From NCBI RefSeq assembly GCF_000372725.1, contig NW_005196755.1, forward strand, positions 497,768 to 561,767: DNA of 64,000 nucleotides. Reading direction: 5' to 3'. The notes under the pieces are model-generated. The model saw only the letters and a list, made by a program, of their open reading frames with translations, had not been told where the DNA came from and ran no database searches. The translations under genes were made by a program, and so were the position numbers. The DNA is from Emiliania huxleyi CCMP1516. Lineage: Eukaryota > Haptophyta > Isochrysidales > Noelaerhabdaceae. This document shows positions 31,084 through 40,033 of this stretch, piece by piece (the first letter of the stretch is position 1; each line of letters starts with the position of its first letter).

Positions 31084-33859
31084 ACCCTCTCCCTCCCTCC
31101 CCCCCCCCCCCCGCCTCCCTCTCCCCCCCCTCGCTCGTTCTCTCCCACTCCCACCCTCTCCCATTCTCTCCTCCGCCAGCGCACCTCGGCGTCCCCGTCG
31201 GCGCCAAAGCTCGCCCTCCAGCTGGCCTCCCCCGCGATGCGCGCACGGGTTAAGTTTGCGATCGGCGAGGCGATGCACGCTTGGGAGCCGGCGGCGCACA
31301 CGCTGCCGCCGCACGGGCAGACGTCAGCGACGACGTCGGTGGCGGCCATGCAGAGGACGGCGGTGTACAGCTGGTCGGCGCTCGCCGCCGGCTGCTCGGA
31401 CCAGAGCAGCGCGGCCACTCCGGAGGCGAGGGCGGCGGCGGGGGAGGTGCCCGAGGCGGGCGAGGTTGCGTTGGGCGAGGCGGAGGCGGCCGCCCGCACG
31501 GCGACGCCGGGCGCAAACACGTCCGAGCAGCAGCCAAAGTTGGTGAAAGGGGCGAGGTGGGAGGCGCCCTCCTCCTCCTCGTCCGGCTCGGTCACGGCGC
31601 CGACCGCGAGGCCCGCGCGTGACGCGGCGGGGTAGAAGGTGCACGCGGCGCCGCCGTCGTTGCCGGCCGCCGCCACGACGAGGACGCCAGCCCCCTAATC
31701 TCGGGCAATCTCGGGCAATCTCCCGGGGATCTCTCGCCGCCACCGCGAGGGCTGCCCGCCACACCTCGAGCGCCGACAGCGCCGACTCGGGGATCGAGAA
31801 CCAGCCGAGAAGGTCGCCGCTGAACCGGCCGCCAAAAGAGAGGTTGAGGATGCAGCGCTGGCCTGCCGGGGTGTGCCGAGAGCCGCTGGGTGGGCGGTAA
31901 GCCGTCATCGCCCGGCGCTGCTTGCAGCGCTCTGGGTGGTGGTGGCGGCGCTCCAAGAGTGGCGCTCTTGGGAAGAGGTTCCTCCTTTCCGCTCCCCCCC
32001 TGCAAGGCGCGAGACACACACCTGACGAGAGGCAGTCCGCGAGCACCTGTTCACAGCGGGAGGTGTGAAGAGACGCTGTTCACAGCTAGAGGGACGAGAG
32101 GCAGTCCGCGAGCTCACCCAGTCCAGCGCCAGCAGCAGCAGCGACATCGGACCCGTCGCTCTAGCGGCACCCGGCAGGTTCTCCAGCACCTGCACCGGCA
32201 CCACCGTCGCCGACTTGGCCACGCCGTAGTGCGTGCCTGTGGGTTAGGGGTGGGGGAGATCACAGGGCGGAGATGGGGGGAGATCGCGGCCACGTGCCGT
32301 GGCGGCTGCCCGCGATCGCCGACGCGACGTGCGTGCCGTGTGCGCCGCGCGCGGGCGACGGATCGAACACGCCGCCGGCATGCCACCGCGCTGGGTCGTA
32401 GCGATCCCCGACGAGGGCGCTGAGCGAGTCGTGCGCTGTGCTGTCGGGGAAGCCGCCGGTGGAGAGCCGTGCCGCGAGGTCGTCGTGCCGCGCAATGCCC
32501 GTGTCGAGCACGTAGACCCGCACGCCGCCTAGGGAAGTGGCTAGGATCCGCTACTGTGGTCGCATCGGTACGTGCACGCCTCACATAATAGGGGCGCGTC
32601 AGTGCGGGCATGCATGGCTACCCGGCCGTGTCTCCTCTCTCCCCCCGGGGTTCTACACTTGCATGTGCCTCCCGCCGCTGCGTTGAAGGCGTACTCGCCG
32701 TCGAGCGGCGTCGACGAGTTTCCCCCGTCGAGCCGGTCCAGGTGCCTAACGAAGAACTGGTTCCTGCTCCATTCAGAGACCGTCGAGTCTCCTCCGTCGA
32801 GGCAGCCGGTCCAGATGCCATGGGAGAGGGGCGTCGCCAGGCGCAGCCACCTGCACGCGCACGGCGTCCTCCGCCTCTGCTGCTGTCCCGCCCACCGCCT
32901 TGAACAGAGTGTCGTCCCCACCTATTCACAGCAGTGGGTGTGAAGAGACGCTGTTCACGCCCACCGCCTTGAACAGAGTGTCGTCCCCACCTATTCACAG
33001 CAGTGGGTGTGAAGAGACGCTGTTCACGCCCACCGCCTTGAACAGAGTGTCGTCCCCACCGCCGACCGCATCGGCAAGGCCGGTGCGGACGAGCCCGCTG
33101 CGGAGAGCGGTGCCTGTTCACAGCGGGAGGTATGAAGAGACGCTGCTCACAGCTAGAGGGACGAGCCCGCTGCGGAGAGCGGTGCCGAGCCGGCTGTCGA
33201 GCCAACTCCGCTGCAGCCGCCGGCCATCGTGCGGCGGCGAGAGCGGCGGCGGCGGCGGCGGCTCCTCGAAGCTCATGCGGACATCGGCGTGGAGGTCGCA
33301 GTCGAATCCGGTGCGGGTGACGCGGCCGTCCTCCAGAATCTCCTGTTCACACGGCGGGAGGTGTGAAGAGACGCTGTTCACAGCTAGCCGGGCGACGCGG
33401 CCGTCCTCCAGAATCTCCTCGACGACGGGCCAGCTCGCGCGGACGACGACGGCGTTGAGCACCTATGGGGAGAGGGGGGGGGAGAGGGGGAGAGGTGGGG
33501 AGAGAGGGGGAGAGAGAGGGGGAGAGGGGGGGGAGAGGGGGGGAGAGAGGGGAGAGAGGGCGAGAGAAGGGGAGAGAGGGGGGAGGGGCGGGCACCCTGT
33601 GGATCGAAGCGAGGTGCGAGAAGTGGTTCGGGAGGACGGCGGCGTCGCCCTCGGTGGTGTGCTTCCAGTCCGCCTCGTACTCGCTTGCCCAGAGCTCGGC
33701 GGGGTACATCGTGTCCAGCACGACGAGGAACTGGTTGGCGATCGGGTAATAGTCGCCGCGATACCAAGAGCAGTCCAGCACGCCGTAGCCGCCGCCACCA
33801 CCTCCCGCCGCACCTGCACCTCCTCCGCCTCCACCGCCACCGCCGCCACCGCCGCCGCC
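29050..33859 (-). CDS. Subtilisin-like serine protease fused to a C-terminal Hint domain
   Basis: At least 14 exons. Read 5' to 3': Gly-rich YGVLDCSWYRGDYYPI (33596..33859); LNAVVVRASWPVVEEI (33186..33462); GDDTLFKAVGG; PWHLDRLDGGNSSTPLDGEY; catalytic Asp VYVLDTGIARHDD; catalytic His GAHGTHVASAIAG (32298..32528); HYGVAKSATVVPVQVL; oxyanion Asn VVAAAGNDGG; catalytic Ser SPASGTSPAAALASGVAALL (31183..31694). After an N-glycosylation-rich spacer comes CHPAGS...PVGTLIRTPTGFEPI and GYLHAED (29669..29789), then TSSGEAVSISKLHHLLVNG, DVRLGDVLQTPRGG and GTYYVDGIAATDY (29050..29561), a hedgehog/intein (Hint) fold. Likely secreted; the Hint part may self-process. Introns are GC-AG or GT-AG with direct repeats at both ends. 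The 75 bp exon repeat at 33319/33394 is in frame and may be retained. The N-terminus is incomplete. Confidence 0.75.
29585..29668. repeat. Interstitial telomeric (TTAGGG)n array used as intron
   Basis: About 14 perfect TTAGGG units, flanked by a perfect 23 bp direct repeat of coding sequence at 29562..29584 and 29669..29691. On the gene's sense strand it reads (CCCTAA)n. Splicing from GTCTAA to GCCGAG|GAC removes exactly 107 bp, one repeat copy plus the array, and restores GYLHAEDSPATYL. Confidence 0.93.
30779..30902. repeat. Dispersed repeat, family C, copy 2
   Basis: Matches 398..521. It lies at the 3' end of a subtilase intron (30779..31182) whose splice sites carry an 11 bp direct repeat (30768..30778 and 31172..31182). 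Confidence 0.75.
31022..31079. repeat. (CT)n microsatellite with adjoining C-runs
   Basis: About 29 CT units, then ctccctccc and a C-run at about 31100..31112, all inside one subtilase intron. On the sense strand it is purine-rich (GA)n. Confidence 0.95.
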
Positions 33860-34364
33860 TGTCCACAGACCTTGTTATTGAGAAAAGAATACCTCGTAGT
33901 TGGGATGGGGGGAGAATGTGCCAGCAGGCCTAGAAGGCCCGTTCGCAGAGAGAACCGTGAGAGAGATGCGAACGAAGCGAGGAAAGGCGCATCGAGGCGA
34001 GGCTGAGGTGAAGAGAGGGGGATTATACCCAGCAATCCCGTGTGTCTCGGCTTTTCGGTCGGCTGTCTGCTGTGCGTGGAGCGGAGTGTGTCGCCGCGCC
34101 TGCGCCACCACCACCGCCGCCTCCACCGCCGCCGCTACCGCCTCCGCCGCCGCCACCTGCTGGCAGTGGCAAATCGTGACGAAGGTGGCAAGGTGCATCG
34201 TGCTGCAGCGCGTCTGCTCCGCCTCCACCACCGCCACTGCCACACCCGTCTCCTCGTCTCCACGCAACAAAGTCATAGTCGGGCATGGGCAATGAAGGCT
34301 TGCCGCCGGACGTCGACGGCTGCTTTCTTTGCTTGCCGGGCGGTTTTGTGGGCGGCTCAATCAT
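33860..34364 (-). other. Possible 5' exons of the subtilase-Hint gene
   Basis: The minus strand reads MPDYDFVAWRRGDGCGSGG and then long glycine-rich runs like those at the start of the first certain exon; another frame gives CSTMHLATFVTICHCQQ. A signal peptide would be expected for a secreted protease but is not clearly visible. Frame and splice sites are not settled. Confidence 0.3.
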
Positions 34365-34862
34365 CCGGGCTAGCTCTGGCCGCTATGGGATCCTTGTTGG
34401 GTGTATGCCGTCGCGCTTGCTGCGCCGCCGAGTTGTTGCAAGCGAGAGTGCTGATGAAAAGTATTTTACGATGGAAGCCCTCTCACAGCAGACTGGCTCG
34501 GACTGGCACTACAAATGGCACAGCAGGCGACGGCCCCTTACGGGTCGTCAAAGAGGCCGGCGTACTCCTCCGGCCGCTCCTCCCCCTCCCAATCCTCCCC
34601 GGGCTCTGGCTCCTCCTCCTTCGCCCGCGCCCTCGCCCCCCGCCGGCGGCGATTCCGTGCGGCCGTCGCCCCCTCCCCCTCCCCGCCCCCATCACGGCCG
34701 GAGCCGTACCACCCAGCGCGCACGAGGAACGAGGACTGAGCCTCAACCTCGTCCAACCTCACCGCCCTCACGGCGGCGTCGCACGCCTCAGCCCGCGAAG
34801 CGCCAGCAGCATGCGCCGCGGCGTACGTATTACACGCAGACAACCCGCGCCCCGGGCAAATT

Positions 34863-34914
34863 GTTGGTGTCCAGTCCGAGCCTGGCTGTTCTTCACCTTT
34901 TACCTACCTACCTA
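34863..34914 (+). mobile_element. 5'-truncated copy of SINE-like repeat family A
   Basis: Only the last ~35 bp (gttggtgtccagtccgagcc ... ttcacctttta) plus a cctacctaccta tail. Bases 34365..34862 contain GC-rich sequence with no supported gene. Confidence 0.7.
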
Positions 34915-35344
34915 ACAACAGTCGCATATCTAGATAAGGAAACGATGCTGGATGTCTTGGTAATGTTCGGCGGTATTTTAGCCTCAAGGCCAGCCAAAAC
35001 TTGCGCGTGACATGAACAGAGGCCCCAACCCAGCTGCAGTCGAGCGGCGCCAACTAGCGCCAAACTCGCACGTCGAGAGCCGCGAGAGGGCGGCGCTCTG
35101 CAGTGAGTGAGCGGTGCCGCCCGCTGAGTGTGCAAAGACGCTTATTTGATCTCATAAAAGACACGGGGCGCGCCTCGCACGGAGATGGCGATGAGGTGAA
35201 GCCCACAGCGACCGCACTCAACAGCTCTATCACCGGCAGATTTTGCCCGCGCGGCAGACCGCGCTTTCGTCGCGCGTTCTCGCCGGACGGACGATCGAGG
35301 TGGCCATCGCGCGGTCTACCGTTCGGCGGCTGAAAAAAGGGTTA

Positions 35345-35822
35345 ACCGCGGTCTACCAAGTCTACCGGTAGACTACTGCAGTCGTAGGTTAGTTAATTAC
35401 CATTCCATCCCGGCCGTGGTTCGAATCCACACAGGCCGAAGGTGATGGGTTCGCGTGTCTGGAGGTCTGAAGCCCACCCATTGAGGAAGTGGGGCACTGC
35501 TCCGCCCACCCTGATCATGCTGAACAAGCTCCTCTTGTAGCTCGATCGGTCACACCGCCATCGCCGTCGGGGAGAGGGGGGACGACACTGCTTCGGCAGC
35601 GTGTGCACCTCGATCCTGTACCGTGTTTGTTATGACCCCACCCAATGAACACTCCAGTGAGGGAGGGCGAGACGATCGAGGGGTCCCGTACCATGCGGAA
35701 TCGACCCTATCCAGTGCTCAAGTGCTCAAGTTAATTACGGTCTACCGGTAGACTGCGGTCGTAGGTTCATTGCGGTCTGCCGGTAGACTGGGCGGTAGAC
35801 TCGTCTACAAATGGTCTACCGT
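35345..35822. repeat. Palindromic tctaccggtagac repeats
   Basis: The word gtctaccggtagact (a near-perfect palindrome) and half-sites ggtctaccg/cggtagac recur at about 35360, 35745, 35778 and 35812 directly upstream of the GT23 gene. Copies of gtcgtaggtt follow two of them. Could be transcription-factor sites or remains of a small palindromic element. Between the clusters no gene is seen. Confidence 0.55.
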
Positions 35823-35833
35823 CACTCCTCAGC

Positions 35834-37384
35834 GTGGAGCACACGGCTCACATGCAAACTACTAGCTGCGTCTGGCCTGATTTGCAGACGACTCCCGACC
35901 ATTGTGAGCGCGAAGCCGGCTGGACGAATCAGACGTACCTGCCGAGCGCAGACTGGCAAACGTTCCCGCGGCTGTGGCCCAAACGTGACGAGAAGGCGCT
36001 GCATGCTGCCTTCAGGGCGGTGCAGGCCGACTGCTCTGCGCCGCGATACTCGCTTCGCCTCCCTGGCTACGGGTTGGGTGGCAGCGTCATGCTCTTCATC
36101 GACGGCCTGTGGCGCAGCTGGATTGTCGGCACCGCCGTGCACGTGCCGTCCTCGCCTTGGGTGTTTGCAGATTCACGCTGCAGCAGTGACGCCCGCTGGA
36201 GCTGCTTGCTTCGACCGGCGCACGAGCTCTCCATAGACAGCTGCTCCATTGACGAGTTGCACGGCGCACTGGTCGTGCACTCGAGTGCCAGAACGCTACC
36301 AATGCGCGTAGAGGACGCATGCGGTGGCGCGGATGCAGGCGTCTACTCAGTCAGCGAGGGCACCTGTCACTGCCGACCCGGGTTTAAGCTGGGCTGCAGG
36401 CGATGCGATCCTGCAAACGTCAGCAGCAGTCGCGGATGCGAACAGCCGGGCTATGCCCACGGCCAATGGCGCGCTCAGCCGGGCCTGACAGAGTGGGACG
36501 CGGCGGACGGCTGCGATGCGACTCGAGGACAATGGCTCCACTTTGCCCACACGCCCGGCTTGAATCGCTCTGTCCACCCACAACAACACGGCTTGTGGTT
36601 TTATGAACAATACGGCGCAATGGCCCTCGCCGGGGCGGTCGCCAACCTGCTGCTTGCACCGCAGCCGACCCTGCGGGCTGCGTTTGCCGCGAATGCGGGG
36701 CGCATTATTGGATCGCGGTGCATGGGCGTGCACGTGCGCCACGGTGACTCCTGCGGCAGCATCAACGGCGGCGGCGGCGGCGGCCCGCGACGGTGCTTCC
36801 CGTGGTCGGACTACTTGGAGGCCATGGATCGGATGCGCGAACTCTACGGCGTCACCAACGTTTTTCTCGCAACGGACGACCCGAGCATCGCCAGTGCAGA
36901 AACGCTCGCGGACGCCAAGAGGCGTGGCTTTGAGATCGCGATGCAACAAGGCGGCCGTGAGGCCTTTCGAGCGACCACAAGCCTCAACAGGAAAGCTCAC
37001 GCGGCTGTGGAGAAGACGCGCTTCAACGAGACGCAACTCGAGGCGGTGCAAGTCGACGTCATGGGCTTGGGGTCGTGCGACTACTATGTGGGCAGCTTCC
37101 GCTCCGCTCTGCTCCTGCTGGCCTACGACATGGCTCTTGGTCGGCTAGGCCGGGCGCCGCCTTTCATCTCTCTCGACTCGGCGTATTGCAGGCGCAATCA
37201 CCACCACCACTGCCCGGACTACATCAAGAGGAAGGGCTCCCGAGTTTGTGCCGCCAAGCCAGACTTGCCCCCGCTCGCAAAGCCGCGCGGCCTGACTCCT
37301 GTCACGACGGCCGCGCCACGGGCGACGGGGGTCGGGGGGTCGGGGCACGCCACGGCCGGCACGGGGCCCACCGGGGCGGGCTGA
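35834..37384 (+). CDS. GT23 / FUT8-like alpha-1,6-fucosyltransferase
   Basis: Single exon, up to 516 residues. Core motifs near residues 285-430: CMGVHVRHGDSC is the H-x-R-x-x-D GDP-fucose/phosphate-binding motif I; FPWSDYLEAMDRM, GVTNVFLATDDPSI and LGSCDYYVGSFRSALLLLAYDM are the following conserved blocks of FUT8/NodZ-type enzymes. It probably transfers fucose to an N-glycan or other GlcNAc acceptor in the Golgi. An EGF-like Cys cluster (GTCHCRPGFKLGCRRC) precedes the core, as does a Trp/Cys-rich N-terminus. No signal anchor is visible after the first ATG, so an upstream exon may be missing. The C-terminus trails into a Gly/Thr-rich tail that may be non-native. Confidence 0.78.
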   Translation: MEHTAHMQTTSCVWPDLQTTPDHCEREAGWTNQTYLPSADWQTFPRLWPKRDEKALHAAFRAVQADCSAPRYSLRLPGYGLGGSVMLFIDGLWRSWIVGTAVHVPSSPWVFADSRCSSDARWSCLLRPAHELSIDSCSIDELHGALVVHSSARTLPMRVEDACGGADAGVYSVSEGTCHCRPGFKLGCRRCDPANVSSSRGCEQPGYAHGQWRAQPGLTEWDAADGCDATRGQWLHFAHTPGLNRSVHPQQHGLWFYEQYGAMALAGAVANLLLAPQPTLRAAFAANAGRIIGSRCMGVHVRHGDSCGSINGGGGGGPRRCFPWSDYLEAMDRMRELYGVTNVFLATDDPSIASAETLADAKRRGFEIAMQQGGREAFRATTSLNRKAHAAVEKTRFNETQLEAVQVDVMGLGSCDYYVGSFRSALLLLAYDMALGRLGRAPPFISLDSAYCRRNHHHHCPDYIKRKGSRVCAAKPDLPPLAKPRGLTPVTTAAPRATGVGGSGHATAGTGPTGAG

Positions 37385-37487
37385 CAGCCATCAGCGAGCT
37401 GGATCCGGGAAGGGCATGGGGTCACGCGGGCCCTGTCTGCAGCAGCAGTGCTAACTAAAACGACAAAATTCCGGATGGACCGGAGAC

Positions 37488-37690
37488 TGTCTACTCTTTC
37501 GGCGCACCGTCCTCGACCGCGCTGAAAAGCTGGCTGGTGGTCGCGCGCAGCGCGTCGGCGCGACTCCAACTGGTTGGGCACCTCGGCTGGCTGGGTCCAT
37601 CAGCACGAGGCCCGCCCCGTCGGGGAGCCCCGCGAGCGCATGGGCGGCCGGCGCGAGCGGAGAATGACGGCCGAGATCGGCGCTGGGTTG
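37488..37690 (+). repeat. Dispersed repeat, family B, copy 2
   Basis: Matches 13217..13420. It adjoins an inverted partner of another repeat: 37693..37840 is similar, in reverse complement, to 38785..38915 (shared aaatcatttagtcggcgg and aaattttc.tcggcgc). The two halves therefore face each other about 1 kb apart. Confidence 0.7.
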
Positions 37691-37840
37691 GTACAAGTCC
37701 GCCGACTAAATGATTTTCGACCGACCGCAGGGAAACGCAGGACGCCCCCCCCCCCGACCGAGCTGCGAAACAACGGCGTCCACACCGGCCGCCGCTCGAC
37801 AACCAAAATTTTCTTCGGCGCTGCGCGCCGTTGCAGTCGA

Positions 37841-38681
37841 GTGTATGTCTGTGTATGTTGCAGCGCAGGTGCCCAGCTATCGCTGCCGCAAAATAGGTCC
37901 ATGTGGTTAGAAAAAATGCCCTCGAAAGCGCCCGCCGGTGTGTGTCCAAAGATGTAGCGCTACAAGTTGGGGACGCATCCGACACACGGGCAGGTTTTCG
38001 CGCTTAGCAGCTGGCCAACGGTGATGACGCCGTCGCGTCACCGACGGCTCGTGCTTGTGTATGATAGCAACCCCTTGTCCGACGGCAGCGTCCTCGCGTC
38101 CGCCTCCGCCCGCGCGGCATCATCATTGTCCGCCTAGACCACTGCGGCCGCGGCCGCACCCGCGGTGGCAGGGTTCCACACACGCCCAGGCGCAGGTGCA
38201 GCAGCAGCCAGTGCAGCAGCAGCAGCTAGTGCAGCAGCGCGTGATCACGCTTGCACACGCGATGGGCGGTCGTCATGTGCTGCAGGATGGGTCACTTTGG
38301 ACGCGTCCCATCGGAAGGCCGCCGCTTCCACCCGGCTCCGAGAAGGCACAGCGAGGCGCGGTGCAATCAGTGGAAGCACCATCGGATCAAAAAGAACGCC
38401 GATGCTGCCCTACAGGCTGCGCAGACAGTGCTAGCTCTTTATAGCGAGGCGACCAGGCGCGAGATGTTCACTCTCGCGCCACATCCCTACAACGGGGTGC
38501 ATTGTACCCACTTGCACGCCGGCACGAGCGCGGCGCCGCAGTGGGGCAAACGGGGCATCTGGGGCTAGCTCAGCTATGAGCATCACCTGTGCCGCTTCTC
38601 ACCATCCCCGAGGAGCAGCGCGCCCGAAGCAGGTGAGTCACGGCCGCTAGGTACAGCGAGCGCGGCGAGCCAGAAGCGAGA
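37841..38681. other. Intergenic stretch with a CAG-rich run
   Basis: A cagcagcag-rich tract lies at about 38195..38243. A plus-strand frame reads QCNQWKHHRIKKNADAALQA and TLAPHPYNGVHCTHLHAG near 38370..38560; it looks protein-like but I do not recognise it and no gene structure is evident. Confidence 0.3.
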
Positions 38682-40033
38682 AGGGAACGTCAAGGAGAAA
38701 ATCAGCAGATTCCAAGATTCAATCTCGTTTGACAAAACCCACACGGAGGTCGGGTAACTGGGAGTCGGGAGCTCGGGAGTATAAGAAAATCTCCCCAAAT
38801 TTTCGTCGGCGCTGACGCGCCGACAAAGCTGGTGTCCGACCCCGACCGCCGGCCGAAACAGCCGCGTCCAGCCCGACCTGCGGCCGGCCGAAAATCATTT
38901 AGTCGGCGGACTTGTACGAAAAACGAGAAGCGCGAAGGGGGGGTCCGAATAAGTTACATGATAGTGTCGCTGGTGCGGGGGCGGCGCAGCGTTTATCCCC
39001 CCCCCTCCCCCCCCCGGCGCGTGCGCGCGCCCGCCCGCCCGCCCGCCCTCAGGCCTTGCCCCTCCGCAAGCGCGGGAGCGCTCGCCGGCCGTCGCAAACA
39101 CCTCCTACCTCTCGTCGCCCGGCTGCCTCACCGCGCACGGAGCGCTCGGCTGCTCGCCGGCGCCGCCGCGCGTCCCGCGCCGCCACGCTTGCCCCCTCTC
39201 CTGACGCGCACCCCGCGCAGACGGCGCTCCGGGACAGAACTGATGTCGCTGCTCCGCCCCTCCGTCGCGCGCGCTGCGCCGCTGCCGCCGCGCCCCCATC
39301 GCCGTCTGTTTCCCGCCGTATGGTGTGCGGTGCGCGCACGCGCAGCGCACACGGCAGCCTCCCCACCCCCCTACCAACCCCGTCGCGCCGCCGCCGCCTC
39401 TCGTCTCGAGGCACCTCTCCGTCGCCGTCTGGTCAGCGGCGCGGCGAGGCAGAGCTGCGCGCTAGCGCCATCTCTCGACTCGAGGCTTCCCGCCCGTGCG
39501 ATCTTTGTGCAGGAGCACTAGCTTGGCGCAGGGTTCTTTTATTTCATCTGTGCAGAGTATCGTGTGGAGTACAGTTTGCAGTTCGTGAGTTCGATATGCA
39601 CGCGCCTGGCGCTCGCGGCCCTCTTGTGGGGGCCGTGGGGCTGTGGGGCTGTGGGCGTGTTCGGTACGCATAGCGTCTAGCGAGGCACCTCTCCGGGGGG
39701 GGCCGGGAGAATGGTAGCCATGTCTCACTAGACCCTGTCCCTGACCGCGGCAAGCGAAGAGCTGGTCATACGATGAGCCAGCGCAGCCTCTCGCTATGCG
39801 CCATCGGGCTCACCCTGAACGAGCGCACACTGAGAGCCCGGTCCTCGAATCGCAGCCGCAGCATGCGCGGCGAGAGAGGATCCACAGGGAAGAGGCCGAG
39901 GCGCACGAGCAGATACCACGCTGACATCTGCCCCGCGTCGTCGTTCCCGGGCAGTCCGTCCACGGCCGGGGTGTACATGCGCAGCGCACTCGCAACGAAG
40001 GCTTCCGTCCGGCGTGGGTGGCCGAGGAGCGCG
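38682..40033. repeat. 1.35 kb segmental duplication, copy 1 (donor)
   Basis: Practically identical to 43081..44431; I see one 1-bp difference (near 38911). It covers non-coding sequence plus the last ~90 codons of the GH92 gene. Because the GH92 gene is whole here, this is the source copy. It includes C-runs near 39000 and an open frame starting MSLLRPSVARAAPL that I do not believe is a gene. Confidence 0.95.

Noticed and set aside
32740-32825. Frameshift in the subtilase before PLDGEY
   Set aside because: An in-register 73 bp GC-AG intron (32746..32818) explains it and restores PWHLDRLDGG.
35395-35445. tRNA-like T-arm (ggttcgaatcc) near 35412
   Set aside because: No matching acceptor, D or anticodon stems can be drawn around it on either strand.
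39240-39521. Open frame MSLLRPSVARAAPL..., resembling a mitochondrial presequence
   Set aside because: Arg/Ala/Pro-rich composition is expected of GC-rich non-coding DNA; overlapping frames are open on the other strand and no domain follows. It is duplicated at 43638 only because the whole block is.
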